Source: Opimibacter sp041746735 (GTDB lineage Bacteria > Bacteroidota > Bacteroidia > Chitinophagales > Saprospiraceae). From it: a stretch of 64,000 bases of DNA. A program made the translations under genes and the position numbers. Location of the stretch: the NCBI GenBank assembly GCA_041746735.1, contig JBGTGP010000008.1, positions 62,001-126,000 on the forward strand, read 5' to 3'. Shown here piece after piece: positions 51,220-61,045 of this stretch. Every line of letters starts with the position of its first letter. The first letter of the stretch is position 1. The notes below the pieces were generated by a model that did not search any database, was not told the origin of the DNA, and saw nothing but the letters and a program-made list of their open reading frames with translations.

Positions 51220-51846
51220 ATGCCAAAATCCACCATCCGCAACCTCCTCTTCGACCTCGGAAATGTCATTATCGACATCGATATCCCCGGGACACATGAC
51301 CGGATACAAGCGCTGCTACAACCGGGTTCAGACCTTTCCTCCATCGAAAAAGGCCTGCTCGATTATGAATGCGGCAAAATCTCAACCGATATCTTCATCA
51401 ACTCCATTCTTCGTCATGCCCATCGCGATGTGCAGGCACTGGATGTCATAGAAGCGTGGAACAGCATGCTGATCGGGATTCCTTCCTACAGGCTGGTCAT
51501 GCTGGAGACCCTGCGATCAAAATACAATGTGTATCTTCTCAGCAATACTAATGCCCTTCATCTGGAATGGGTACACCATTATGTGAACAAATATTTTGGG
51601 GTACGAGATTTTGAAAAGCAATTCTTTGACGAGACCTTTTACTCGCACCTGATCGGGGATCGCAAACCCAACCCAAGTATTTTCAAGTATGTCCAACAAG
51701 AAGGATTGATCACACCTGACGTGACCTTGTTTATGGATGATATGGCCGATAATCTTTCAGCTGCCTCCATGTCCGGTTTCAGGACCTACCTGGTCAAACC
51801 CGGAGAAGAAATTGCAGAATATCTAAAACTGGAGGGGTATTATTGA
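51220..51846 (+). CDS. HAD family phosphatase (YihX-like)
   Basis: This 208-residue HAD-IA phosphatase has FDLGNVIIDIDI with nucleophile Asp12 and Gly at +2, as in YihX (the alpha-D-glucose-1-phosphatase), not the commoner DxD. Then LLSNTNALH (motif II), DRKPNPSIF (motif III Lys) and TLFMDDMADNL (motif IV). The cap region is small and helical. The substrate is probably a sugar phosphate, by analogy. The purine-rich 163 bases before it hold no gene. Confidence 0.88.
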   Translation: MPKSTIRNLLFDLGNVIIDIDIPGTHDRIQALLQPGSDLSSIEKGLLDYECGKISTDIFINSILRHAHRDVQALDVIEAWNSMLIGIPSYRLVMLETLRSKYNVYLLSNTNALHLEWVHHYVNKYFGVRDFEKQFFDETFYSHLIGDRKPNPSIFKYVQQEGLITPDVTLFMDDMADNLSAASMSGFRTYLVKPGEEIAEYLKLEGYY

Positions 51847-51852
51847 CAGAAT

Positions 51853-53973
51853 TTATTTTCTGGTGGCATTGAGGTAGCGCAACAGATCCGGATATTGGCC
51901 TGCCCGGTCAGCAACATCCAGTCGTGCTATACGAATGCCGTTGATATACGGTATGACTTTCGCTTCTGGAAATCCAATTTGCATCATCTCGGCTCTCACA
52001 CTTTCAGCTTGGGCATAGGTGGGTGACATACCCACCATGTATTGATAATGCCCCTGCGTGTTATCCACGTCGATATACAATTCATCTACTGATTCCAGAT
52101 CCTGGTTCTGGAGAATCTGGCTGATCGAAGCGATTTGCACACCGTAATAGAGTTCATGGCGCAGCGTGGAAAATTTTATGCCTCGTGGATCCTTTACATT
52201 TTCAGGCACCTGAATATTTTCGATATAGATGATGACAGGTTCATGCTCAAATTCATGGACTGTAATCTCCAGCCGTTGATTGAGCTTTTTATACATCGGC
52301 CCCGGTGCTGCCGTGATCGGTTTGCTGACGAGTGGATAAGAGGATCCATAGCCTTTCAGCAAGATTCGTTGACGTTTGATTCCTTTTCGCTCGAGATATT
52401 CGGCGGCCTTTTCAGCCTTCTTGATGGAGAAATAAAGATTAAATGTCCGCTGGCCTGTAGGAAGTTCAAAACAACTCAACTCGACTTTGAGTCGGGGATA
52501 AATCTGCATCAGGTTGACCACCAGATCCAACTTCTTTAGATTTTGAGGGGTCAGGATATCAGTTTGTTCTTCCAGAAAAAGATGGGAAATAAAATATTCC
52601 TTCACCTCCACCGGACGTGAAGCCACTCCGGTGGTTGGCATCACTTGCTCGATCCCTTTTTCTTTTAGCAAATGATAAAATGAAGGCAGTTCAGAAATTT
52701 GTTGATGGGCCAGGATCGGCTGCTTAAAAAACACCCGATAGATATCTTCTCCGCCATGACCTTCTTTTCGGTTGGACGAGACATACGCTGACATCCCATC
52801 CGGGGCCATGATCAGGTGCGTATCGTCCAGCGATGAATTGACAGGAAATCCTAAATTTTCTGGGAGCGACCAGGCCAGCGTGACCGGATCAAAGCGGGAT
52901 GAAAAAACGTCAAATCCGCCAATACTTTCCGTATTGTTGGAAGAGAAATAGAGCGTTAATCCATCGCGGGTCAGAAAAGGAAACCGATCATCAAAGAATG
53001 AATTAATCGTCGGACCCAGATTTAAAGGTTTTGACCAGTTACCTGAAGTTAAAAGGGAGACATAGAGGTCGTAGCCCCCGAAACCTCCGGGCATATCTGA
53101 GGCAAACATGCAGAGAGAATCATTGAAGAAGATCAGGTCCGCGACCGGATGACTTGTGAACGGTCCTGTAAAAAAACCTTCATACTTCATCCCTGTCTCT
53201 CCGGAAAAGGTATCCGTTCGAATGACGAATCCCTGACCGCTTTGCGACAGATAATAGAGGATCTGGCCATCACTACTGAATCCACATAGCTCTTCATAGC
53301 CCTTTGTATTGATGTGCATGGGTAATGGTGTAGGAAGATTCCATTGGCCATTCACCAGCGTTGAGGTATAGATATCCATATTGCCTGGAGAAACTTTTCC
53401 GCGCTCGATATCTTCCCTGTCCGAATTGAAGTAAATCCTATCAATGATGGTGGGGCTGGTCCTGACACCAAATTCATTGAATTGTGTATTAATGGATGTT
53501 CCGGCATTCTCCACATACGCGATTTCGACCGCATACCTAAGCCTCGCTCCATTGGTGCAACGGATAAGTTCATCTTTGACCCAAGGACGGAAAGGATCAC
53601 TGGTTTTCGTTTTTTGCAGGAAGCGTTTATAATACAGGATGGCTTCGGAAAACTGGTTTCGGGCCTGATAACTTTTAGCTAATTGAAGAAATACGGCGGG
53701 ATCGGTTTTGCCTTCGCGGACGAGCGGAAGAAACATTCGGATGGCTCCTTCCACGTCATGGATTTCATACATGCAGATTCCGATGCGCAGCCGGGCGTGT
53801 TTGTCTTTGGTTTTCTCCAGACCGGCTTGCCGATAGAGTTTCAAGGCGGGTCTGTATTGTCCGGCTTCGAAATACCGGTCCGCCTGACGCTTCAATCCGG
53901 AAATGGAGGACTGTGCAACTAACAGAGACGGCAGACACAGAAATACCCATACCCACCATACGGATACTCGCAT
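51853..53973 (-). CDS. PorE-like T9SS/peptidoglycan-associated protein (TPR, PD40 propeller, OmpA-like)
   Basis: The protein (706 residues from Met at 53973; Met 54009 is an alternative, and a longer frame to 54255 is a shadow in the E2 gene) has a signal peptide ending LLVAQ, TPR repeats (ADRYFEAGQYRPALKLYRQ, KSYQARNQFSEAILYYKRFL), a WD40/PD40-like beta-propeller (about 175-440; IDRIYFNSDRED, LTLYFSSNN, MSAYVSSNRKEGHGGEDIYRV), an OmpA-like peptidoglycan-binding domain (about 520-610; NLYFSIKKAEKAAEYLERKGI, KGYGSSYPLV, NQRLEITV) and a C-terminal SPOR-like segment (YYGVQIAS). PorE, a T9SS component, has this domain order. It follows the E2 gene after 40 bases. Confidence 0.78.
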   Translation of the reverse strand: MRVSVWWVWVFLCLPSLLVAQSSISGLKRQADRYFEAGQYRPALKLYRQAGLEKTKDKHARLRIGICMYEIHDVEGAIRMFLPLVREGKTDPAVFLQLAKSYQARNQFSEAILYYKRFLQKTKTSDPFRPWVKDELIRCTNGARLRYAVEIAYVENAGTSINTQFNEFGVRTSPTIIDRIYFNSDREDIERGKVSPGNMDIYTSTLVNGQWNLPTPLPMHINTKGYEELCGFSSDGQILYYLSQSGQGFVIRTDTFSGETGMKYEGFFTGPFTSHPVADLIFFNDSLCMFASDMPGGFGGYDLYVSLLTSGNWSKPLNLGPTINSFFDDRFPFLTRDGLTLYFSSNNTESIGGFDVFSSRFDPVTLAWSLPENLGFPVNSSLDDTHLIMAPDGMSAYVSSNRKEGHGGEDIYRVFFKQPILAHQQISELPSFYHLLKEKGIEQVMPTTGVASRPVEVKEYFISHLFLEEQTDILTPQNLKKLDLVVNLMQIYPRLKVELSCFELPTGQRTFNLYFSIKKAEKAAEYLERKGIKRQRILLKGYGSSYPLVSKPITAAPGPMYKKLNQRLEITVHEFEHEPVIIYIENIQVPENVKDPRGIKFSTLRHELYYGVQIASISQILQNQDLESVDELYIDVDNTQGHYQYMVGMSPTYAQAESVRAEMMQIGFPEAKVIPYINGIRIARLDVADRAGQYPDLLRYLNATRK

Positions 53974-54013
53974 GGAAGGTCTGACTGGAATTTCTGCTAC
54001 AGCCCGCATGGGA

Positions 54014-55387
54014 TCAGATTTCCCTCCGGGCATCAAATGCTTCGAGATAATCGGCGACTTTGCGGATGAAGGACCCCCCCAATGACCCATCGACCACCCG
54101 GTGGTCATAGGACATGGATAGAAACATATAGTGGCGTATAGCGATGAGATCGCCATAGGGTGTTTCGACGACACCTGGTTTTTTCCGGATCGCACCAGCT
54201 GCCATAATAGCAACCTGCGGCTGATTGATGATGGGCGTGCCCATGACATTGCCAAACGTCCCTACGTTGGTCAGGGTAAAAGTGCCATCCTGAATCTCCT
54301 CCGGCTTGAGTTTGTTGGATCTGGCGCGTAATGCCAGATCATTAACTTTTTTGGTCAGTCCTATGAGATTATAACCATCCGCATTATGGATGACCGGAAC
54401 GATCAGATTACCTGAGGGAAGAGCTGCGGCCATACCGATATTGATATTTTTCTTCAGCAGAATATTATTTCCGTCTACCGAAATATTGATCATGGGATAA
54501 TCCCGTATGGCTTTGACAATGGCTTCTATAAAGATTGGCGTAAACGTAATCTTCTCCCCATACTTTTTCTGAAAGGTGTCTTTCACACTTTCACGCCACA
54601 GCACCATGTCAGTCACATCGACTTCGACAAATGATGTGACATGAGGCGAAGTGTGTTTCGACCTGACCATGTGCTCCGCAATCATCTTGCGCATGCGATC
54701 CATTTCGATGATTTCGATCGCCCCATCCGAACTGGCTGCACTGATGACAGTCGCTGCAGGTGCTGCTTCTGTTTTCTGGGTCACTGCCGCCACAGAAGGA
54801 GCCTGGTGAGTGGTACGCTGTTGAACGTACGAGAGTATATCACTCTTTGTCACCCTGCCATCCTGGCCTGAGCCGGGGATCTGATCCAATTCACTTTGAC
54901 CTATTCCTTCAGAGGCGGCAATATTACGTACCAGAGGAGAATAAAAACGACCGGAGGATACCGCAGGTATAGCCTGTGGGGTGACTGATACTGTACCTGG
55001 AACATAGGGAACTGCTGCTGGCTGAGGAGGAGGTGATGGCGTGGTTTGAGATACTTGTACCTGAGGTGTTGGCGGCGTTGGAGGTGTCGGTTTATTCTGA
55101 GCAGGCGGCGCTGGTTTTCCGTTACCGGCAGCTACACCTGCCTTGGCTTCGGTGGCGATAACGGCGATTGTTTGCCCAACCGGTACTACGGCATTTTCTT
55201 CAAAAAGGATTTTTTCAAGTCGCCCGGCCACCGGTGAAGGGATCTCGCTGTCCACCTTGTCCGTGGCGATTTCGAGGATAGTTTCATCCAGGGCTATCAT
55301 GTCCCCGGGCTTTTTCAGCCACCGGAGGATCGTCGCTTCCATTATACTTTCGCCCATTTTGGGCATGATCAGGTTAAAATCGGCCAT
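54014..55387 (-). CDS. 2-oxoacid dehydrogenase E2 (dihydrolipoyl acyltransferase)
   Basis: The 457-residue E2 (from Met at 55387, MADFNLIMPKMGES; Met 55405 adds six) has a lipoyl domain with Lys44 in ATDKVDSEIP, a Pro/Thr-rich linker (about 85-135), an E1/E3-binding domain (SPLVRNIAASEGIGQSELDQIPGSGQDGRVTKSDILSYV, about 155-195), and a catalytic domain with His429 and Asp433 in SYDHRVVDG. The substrate (pyruvate, 2-oxoglutarate or branched chain) is not decided by the motifs; E1 and E3 are not adjacent. The start is divergent from the macroglobulin gene. Confidence 0.92.
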   Translation of the reverse strand: MADFNLIMPKMGESIMEATILRWLKKPGDMIALDETILEIATDKVDSEIPSPVAGRLEKILFEENAVVPVGQTIAVIATEAKAGVAAGNGKPAPPAQNKPTPPTPPTPQVQVSQTTPSPPPQPAAVPYVPGTVSVTPQAIPAVSSGRFYSPLVRNIAASEGIGQSELDQIPGSGQDGRVTKSDILSYVQQRTTHQAPSVAAVTQKTEAAPAATVISAASSDGAIEIIEMDRMRKMIAEHMVRSKHTSPHVTSFVEVDVTDMVLWRESVKDTFQKKYGEKITFTPIFIEAIVKAIRDYPMINISVDGNNILLKKNINIGMAAALPSGNLIVPVIHNADGYNLIGLTKKVNDLALRARSNKLKPEEIQDGTFTLTNVGTFGNVMGTPIINQPQVAIMAAGAIRKKPGVVETPYGDLIAIRHYMFLSMSYDHRVVDGSLGGSFIRKVADYLEAFDARREI

Positions 55388-55543
55388 AGGGACAAAGATA
55401 AGCACTTCATAGGTTCAGCACGGGGCCTGCCAGCATTTTACATGGGCCCGGTTTCACCATCAAATACGACCGCGAACCCAAAGAATTTAGTGGTGCATTG
55501 AATTCTCGCACTAAATTTATACCTCTTAACCAAACCAGCCACT

Positions 55544-58500
55544 ATGAAAGTCCCCTTCCGGCCCATGATCCTGGTGATCGTATGTGCATTTCAATTTTCC
55601 TGCAAAAAAGGCTTCGATGCCACGCACTTCAGTGCTGAAGAGCTCGGCAGATACATTGCTGCCAGAGTCCCGTCCGTCATCGGACCCGAGGATCCGGTCC
55701 GGATCAGATTTTCAGTGCCCGTAGATACAACGCAAACGAGTCAGGTGTTTACCTTCAGTCCTGCCACAGAAGGCCGGACCTATTGGGAGGACGAACTGAC
55801 GTTGGCATTTACCCCGACGACGGCCTGGAAACCAGCTGCATCTTACCAATTGCAGATTGCCCTGAGCAAGATCATTCCGGATGTTGATCCCTCCATGAAA
55901 CGAGTGGTGGTTGATTTTACAGTACGACCAGTTCGCATGACTGTTGCGTTTGATCCCCTGGTACCCGAGTTTAATGGCGAATCCACTACATATCTGTTGC
56001 GAGGACGCATCAATACCTCGATGCAGATTGATTCGCAGCAGATTCGTAAGCTCTTTTCAATCAAAACCAGCGGAAAAACCGGAGCACCCGCCTGGCACCA
56101 TCACACATCCGGTATGAGCCATGATTTTATCTGGAATGGCATACCGGCGGGCACACGATTTGATTTCAAATGGGATGGTACCGGCATCGGTGCAGAAACT
56201 TCTGGTTCCAAAACAATTCAGGTTCCAAAAGGTGATGAACTTACTGTATTAACGTTCGAGCCTGGTAGTGACGGTGGACGGAAAGTCGATATTCACTTTT
56301 CGCAAAAACTGAATGCTACAGAGGATCTGAATGGGCTTGTCTCTATCAATGGAAGTCATCAGGGATTTACATTCCGCAAGCAGGATCATATTCTTTCCCT
56401 GTATCCGGGTGACGGGCTCACTGGCGATCTGGCAATCCAGTTGCATGAAAAGATCTCCTCCTCACGTGGTCATGAGCTCGGATCGATGATGACACTTGAA
56501 CTCTCGCTGGATAATGCCACACCCGGACTCAAGTTGGTGGGCTCTGGTGTCATTACACCCGGCGATGCCGATATTATTTTTCCGTTTGAAGCTATCAACT
56601 TGAAAAATGTTCAGGTGGAAGTCGTCCGCATTTTTGAGAATAATATTCTTCAGTATCTGCAGCGCAATGAGTTGGGTGACAAATGGGGTCTTGAACCGGT
56701 GGGCCGTATCATCCTTCAAAAGGAAGTGGATCTCCAGCAATTGGCTGATCGGGACAACCGGTACGTCTGGACTCGGTATGCACTGGACCTCGGACCTTTG
56801 ATCAAACTGGCACCAGGAAGTATTTACCAGATCCGCATTGGATTTAAAGGGGCGGATACCTACCTGGATTGTTACCGGGATGCGGTGAGGGAGAAACAAC
56901 CGTCGGCTTATGGTGAGACATCTTCATTTTGGGAGTACACTTATTATTACGAAGGTTTCAACTGGAATCATACGGATGATCCATGCTATTCGGCCTTTTA
57001 TACGCCCGACCGGTTTATCAGTCGCAATGTATTGGCTTCCGATATAGGATTGACAGCCAAGCAGAATGATGAAGGGAAATTGTGGGTCTATGCGGCCTCT
57101 ATCGGTGACGTGCAGCCACTGTCCGGTATTGGAATAGAAGTCTATGATTTTCAGCAGCAGTTGCTGGGAAAAAACAACTCATCCGGTGACGGGATGGCTA
57201 CGTTTGATTTGACACGGAAAGCTTTTTTTGTGGTCGCTTCTTCCGGCCAGCAACGTGGCTACCTGAGAATGGCGGATGGATTGTCACTTTCGCTCAGTGA
57301 GTTTAATGCCGGAGGTACCGGATATCAGCAAGGATTACGTGGATATCTTTATGCGGAACGTGATGTTTGGCGTCCAGGGGATAGTGTACATCTCAATTTT
57401 ATACTCTGGGATCCGGAAGGGAAGGTTGATAATCGTCATCCGGTCAGACTCACGGTGACCAACCCACTCGGGCAAAAAGAAATCGATATCACCAGTCCGA
57501 TGGCCGTTGGGGGAATTTATGATTTGGCTTTTGCTACCGCCACCACAGATCCGACGGGCAACTGGATGGCCAAAGTTACCGTCGGTGATGCTGTTTTTTC
57601 GCGATCAGTTAAAATTGAAACCATCAAACCCAACCGACTCAAAATTGACGCCAAAGTACCTGACGCGATTATCGCTGCAACAGGCGGACAAATCATTGAG
57701 CTGGAATCATCATGGCTCTTCGGTGCTCCTGCCTCACAACTTAAGGCAGTAGTGGAAGCACAGTTTAGTCCGCAAAATTTTTCCCCAACAGGTTTCAAAG
57801 AATTCAGATTTACAGATCCGGCCCGCAAAACGCCTTCTTCAGTATTGACCATCTATGACGGGAAACTGGATGCAGACGGCAAGGCAAAAGTAATCCTGCC
57901 AGAGATCCGCGATTATCTGCCTGAAGGCCAACTTTCCGTTTCACTCAAAACCCGCGTCTTTGAAGCGGGTGGTGACTTCAGTTCGGATCGACATTCCACT
58001 ACCTTTCATCCTTACGGACATTATGCCGGTGTATCGATTCCAGCCAACAGATGGGGCTATGAGCAACTGAAAATGAATGAACCCAATACTGTTCGCCTTG
58101 CTTCAGTCGATACAGATGGTAAGGGTGCAGGCGGCCGACAGTTGAGTGTAGGTATATACAATGCACAGTGGCGCTGGTGGTGGGACAGGTCGGATGAGGA
58201 TATCACACGGTACAATAGTGAACTGCATGTCGGCGCCATCTCTACGGATACAGTGGTGACAGGCCGGGACGGCACCGCCTCCTACAGCATTCGTCCCAAT
58301 AATTATGGATCTTATCTGATCCGGGTTTGTGATACTCAATCCGGTCATTGTACCGGACAGTTTTATTATGCCGGATCATGGGGCGATCCTACCGATGACA
58401 GTGATGCTGCTAATCGACTCACCTTTACGACCGACAAAGCCAGATATGAAGTAGGAGATAAGATCAAGCTCACAGTTCCATCTGCGCCGGGAAGTAAGTT

Positions 58501-61024
58501 GTTATTGACACTCGAGAAAAACAATAAAGTAGTGTCTTCCAAATGGTATCCCGCCACAGGAGAACAAACTCAGATCACGCTGGACGCAACAGCAGAAATG
58601 ATGCCCAATGTGTATGCGTTTGTTAGCCACATACAGCCTTTTGACCATTCCGCCAATGATATGCCCCTCCGGATGTATGGTGTACTTCCTATCATGGTAG
58701 CAGATCCCAAGACGATGCTTCATCCGGAAATCAATGTGCCGGATGTCTTGGCACCCGATAAAAGTTTTACGGTCACGGTGAGTGAGACCCATAAGCAACC
58801 TATGGCCTATACCATTGCTGTCGTTGATGAAGGGTTGCTCGGACTTACACGTTTCGCATCTCCCGACCCCTGGAGTCATTTTCACCGGCAGGAGGCGCTG
58901 ACTCTGCAGAGTTGGGATATGTATGATGATGTCCTTGGAGGGTATGGCGGAGCTATAGATCGATTACTCAGCCTGGGAGGCGACGGATCAGGTGCGCTGG
59001 TCGATGCACCACAGGCCGAACGTTTCAAACCGGTCGTCATGCACCTTGGTCCTTTCTATCTTGATGCCGGACAGAAGAAAACACATACCCTGCAGATGCC
59101 CAATTATGTCGGAGCCGTCCGTACGATGGTGGTGGCTTCTGATCGCCGGCGTTGGGGATCGGTGTCCAAAACCAGTACGGTCAAGTCTGATCTCATGATC
59201 CAGCCTACACTACCCCGAATGGTGTCTCCGGGTGAGACGATTGCATTACCCGTTCAAGTGTATGCCATGTCGGACGGGGTAAAAACTGTCAATGTACGCG
59301 TCTCCCCAAATGATATGGCTTCGGTAGATGGCAGTGGATCACAGTCGTTGACCTTCAATCGTCAAGGTGACCAGTTAGTGTATTTCAGTCTGAAAATTCC
59401 GGAACGGCCCGGGTTGCTGAAAGTGGATATTACTGCCCAAGCCGGCAGCTTTTCCGCGAGTCAGTCGCTGGAACTGGATGTGCGTATTCCCAATCCCCCG
59501 CTAACCGAAGTCCTGGCCACCACGCTTTCGCCCGGACAATCCTGGACCGGAAAGATCCCGGTGCCCGGCATGAAAGGGACCAATACTGCGAGTGTGGAAT
59601 TATCACAGATGCCGCCCATCAATCTGCAGCGCCGGTTACAATTTCTCATCCAATACCCGTTTGGATGTTTGGAACAGACATTATCTTCCGCGTTTCCGCA
59701 ACTCTATCTTGCAGCACTGACCGATCTTTCTGCTCAGCAGGAGCAGGATGTGAGGCGCAATGTGCAGTCCGGCATAGCCCGGCTGAAGGCATTTAGTCTT
59801 CCTTCCGGTGGATTTACCTATTGGCCTGGAGAAAATATGCGGGACAGTTGGTCCAATAGTTATGCCGGTCACTTCCTGATCGCGGCTTCCAGGGCCGGGT
59901 ATGCGGTGGACCGTACAATGCTCGATGCATGGAGATCGGCCCAGAAAAAGGATGCCCAGTCCTACCGGCCCGGTCAATACTACCGCGATGATCTCAATCA
60001 GGCCTACAGACTGTATACACTGGCGCTGGATGGTCAACCGCTGTGGGGGATGATGAACAGGTTGCGTACGCAGACTCAACTGGATCAGGCAGCCTCATGG
60101 TTACTCGCCGCGGCATACGCTTTAGGCAACAGAGCTGATGCGGCCAAAGAAATCATTCAGAAATTGAGTACGGAGGTTAAGCCCTATCAGGAGATGAGTT
60201 ATACATATGGGTCGGAGATCCGGGACAAAGCCCTGATCCTGGAAACATTTCTGGCCATGGGTATGCAAAGTGAAGCTATGACTATCGCCAGATCACTGGC
60301 GGGATCGTTGTCCGGGGATAATTGGTACAGTACGCAGAGTACTTCATTTGCACTCACCGCACTCGGGAAGATGGCCGGCCAGTTTTCCGGCAAGGAAATC
60401 AAAGCCACCATCGCACAGAACGGCAATACAGAAACAGTGAGTAGTACAAAAGGATTGGTACTCCGCTCGCTGCAGACGGACGGTGAGAATCTGACCCTCC
60501 AAAATATGTCTGCTGATCCACTGTTTATTCGGGTCACCGGGACAGGCAGGCCTTTGAAAGGTGTCAGTACGGAAGTCAAGAATAATCTGAGTCTCAAGGT
60601 ATCGTACAGGGATTTGTCCGGTAAGGATATCAGTCCGGAGCGACTCCGGCAGGGACAGGATTTTGTGGTCCAGATAACGGTAACCAATCCGGGGACTTTC
60701 ACATCCCGTCTGGATCAATTAGCATTGGCCTATATGTTTCCTTCCGGCTGGGAACTCACCAACCAAAGGCTGGATCAATTTGAAGGACGATTTAAAAACA
60801 GTCAGGCCCGGTACCAGGACATTCGCGATGACCGGGTCAATACCTTTTTCAGTATGGATCGGGGTACATGGACCTGGCATTTTGTGATGACTGCAGCTTA
60901 TGCCGGTCGCTACTGGTTGCCGGATATCATGTGTGAAGCGATGTACTCGCATCAGGTGCAGGCTCGTATACCGGGTAGATGGGTGGAAGTGGTGCCTGTC
61001 CGGGAGAAAGAAGAAGAGTTTTGA
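55544..61024 (+). CDS. Bacterial alpha-2-macroglobulin lipoprotein
   Basis: This is an 1826-residue lipoprotein (Cys20, followed by KK) that traps foreign proteases at the cell envelope. Tandem macroglobulin (MG) beta-domains fill the N-terminal half, with a carboxypeptidase-like or linker domain (GVEVYDFQQQLLGK, about 530-540) and the large-scale pattern of YfhM-type proteins. The thioester motif is intact: C1375-L-E-Q1378 in YPFGCLEQT, followed by the alpha-helical TED domain (SGGFTYWPGE, YAGHFLIAASRAGYAV) and receptor-type domains. pbpC follows after 21 bases, the classic pair in which the protease trap protects the cell when PBP1C repairs peptidoglycan. Confidence 0.94.
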   Translation: MKVPFRPMILVIVCAFQFSCKKGFDATHFSAEELGRYIAARVPSVIGPEDPVRIRFSVPVDTTQTSQVFTFSPATEGRTYWEDELTLAFTPTTAWKPAASYQLQIALSKIIPDVDPSMKRVVVDFTVRPVRMTVAFDPLVPEFNGESTTYLLRGRINTSMQIDSQQIRKLFSIKTSGKTGAPAWHHHTSGMSHDFIWNGIPAGTRFDFKWDGTGIGAETSGSKTIQVPKGDELTVLTFEPGSDGGRKVDIHFSQKLNATEDLNGLVSINGSHQGFTFRKQDHILSLYPGDGLTGDLAIQLHEKISSSRGHELGSMMTLELSLDNATPGLKLVGSGVITPGDADIIFPFEAINLKNVQVEVVRIFENNILQYLQRNELGDKWGLEPVGRIILQKEVDLQQLADRDNRYVWTRYALDLGPLIKLAPGSIYQIRIGFKGADTYLDCYRDAVREKQPSAYGETSSFWEYTYYYEGFNWNHTDDPCYSAFYTPDRFISRNVLASDIGLTAKQNDEGKLWVYAASIGDVQPLSGIGIEVYDFQQQLLGKNNSSGDGMATFDLTRKAFFVVASSGQQRGYLRMADGLSLSLSEFNAGGTGYQQGLRGYLYAERDVWRPGDSVHLNFILWDPEGKVDNRHPVRLTVTNPLGQKEIDITSPMAVGGIYDLAFATATTDPTGNWMAKVTVGDAVFSRSVKIETIKPNRLKIDAKVPDAIIAATGGQIIELESSWLFGAPASQLKAVVEAQFSPQNFSPTGFKEFRFTDPARKTPSSVLTIYDGKLDADGKAKVILPEIRDYLPEGQLSVSLKTRVFEAGGDFSSDRHSTTFHPYGHYAGVSIPANRWGYEQLKMNEPNTVRLASVDTDGKGAGGRQLSVGIYNAQWRWWWDRSDEDITRYNSELHVGAISTDTVVTGRDGTASYSIRPNNYGSYLIRVCDTQSGHCTGQFYYAGSWGDPTDDSDAANRLTFTTDKARYEVGDKIKLTVPSAPGSKLLLTLEKNNKVVSSKWYPATGEQTQITLDATAEMMPNVYAFVSHIQPFDHSANDMPLRMYGVLPIMVADPKTMLHPEINVPDVLAPDKSFTVTVSETHKQPMAYTIAVVDEGLLGLTRFASPDPWSHFHRQEALTLQSWDMYDDVLGGYGGAIDRLLSLGGDGSGALVDAPQAERFKPVVMHLGPFYLDAGQKKTHTLQMPNYVGAVRTMVVASDRRRWGSVSKTSTVKSDLMIQPTLPRMVSPGETIALPVQVYAMSDGVKTVNVRVSPNDMASVDGSGSQSLTFNRQGDQLVYFSLKIPERPGLLKVDITAQAGSFSASQSLELDVRIPNPPLTEVLATTLSPGQSWTGKIPVPGMKGTNTASVELSQMPPINLQRRLQFLIQYPFGCLEQTLSSAFPQLYLAALTDLSAQQEQDVRRNVQSGIARLKAFSLPSGGFTYWPGENMRDSWSNSYAGHFLIAASRAGYAVDRTMLDAWRSAQKKDAQSYRPGQYYRDDLNQAYRLYTLALDGQPLWGMMNRLRTQTQLDQAASWLLAAAYALGNRADAAKEIIQKLSTEVKPYQEMSYTYGSEIRDKALILETFLAMGMQSEAMTIARSLAGSLSGDNWYSTQSTSFALTALGKMAGQFSGKEIKATIAQNGNTETVSSTKGLVLRSLQTDGENLTLQNMSADPLFIRVTGTGRPLKGVSTEVKNNLSLKVSYRDLSGKDISPERLRQGQDFVVQITVTNPGTFTSRLDQLALAYMFPSGWELTNQRLDQFEGRFKNSQARYQDIRDDRVNTFFSMDRGTWTWHFVMTAAYAGRYWLPDIMCEAMYSHQVQARIPGRWVEVVPVREKEEEF

Positions 61025-61045
61025 TAGCAGACAAATAAAGCAGAG

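Noticed and set aside
53974..54255. 5' extension of the PorE-like frame
   Set aside because: It lies within the E2 gene and has no signal sequence; the signal peptide starts at 53973 (or 54009).
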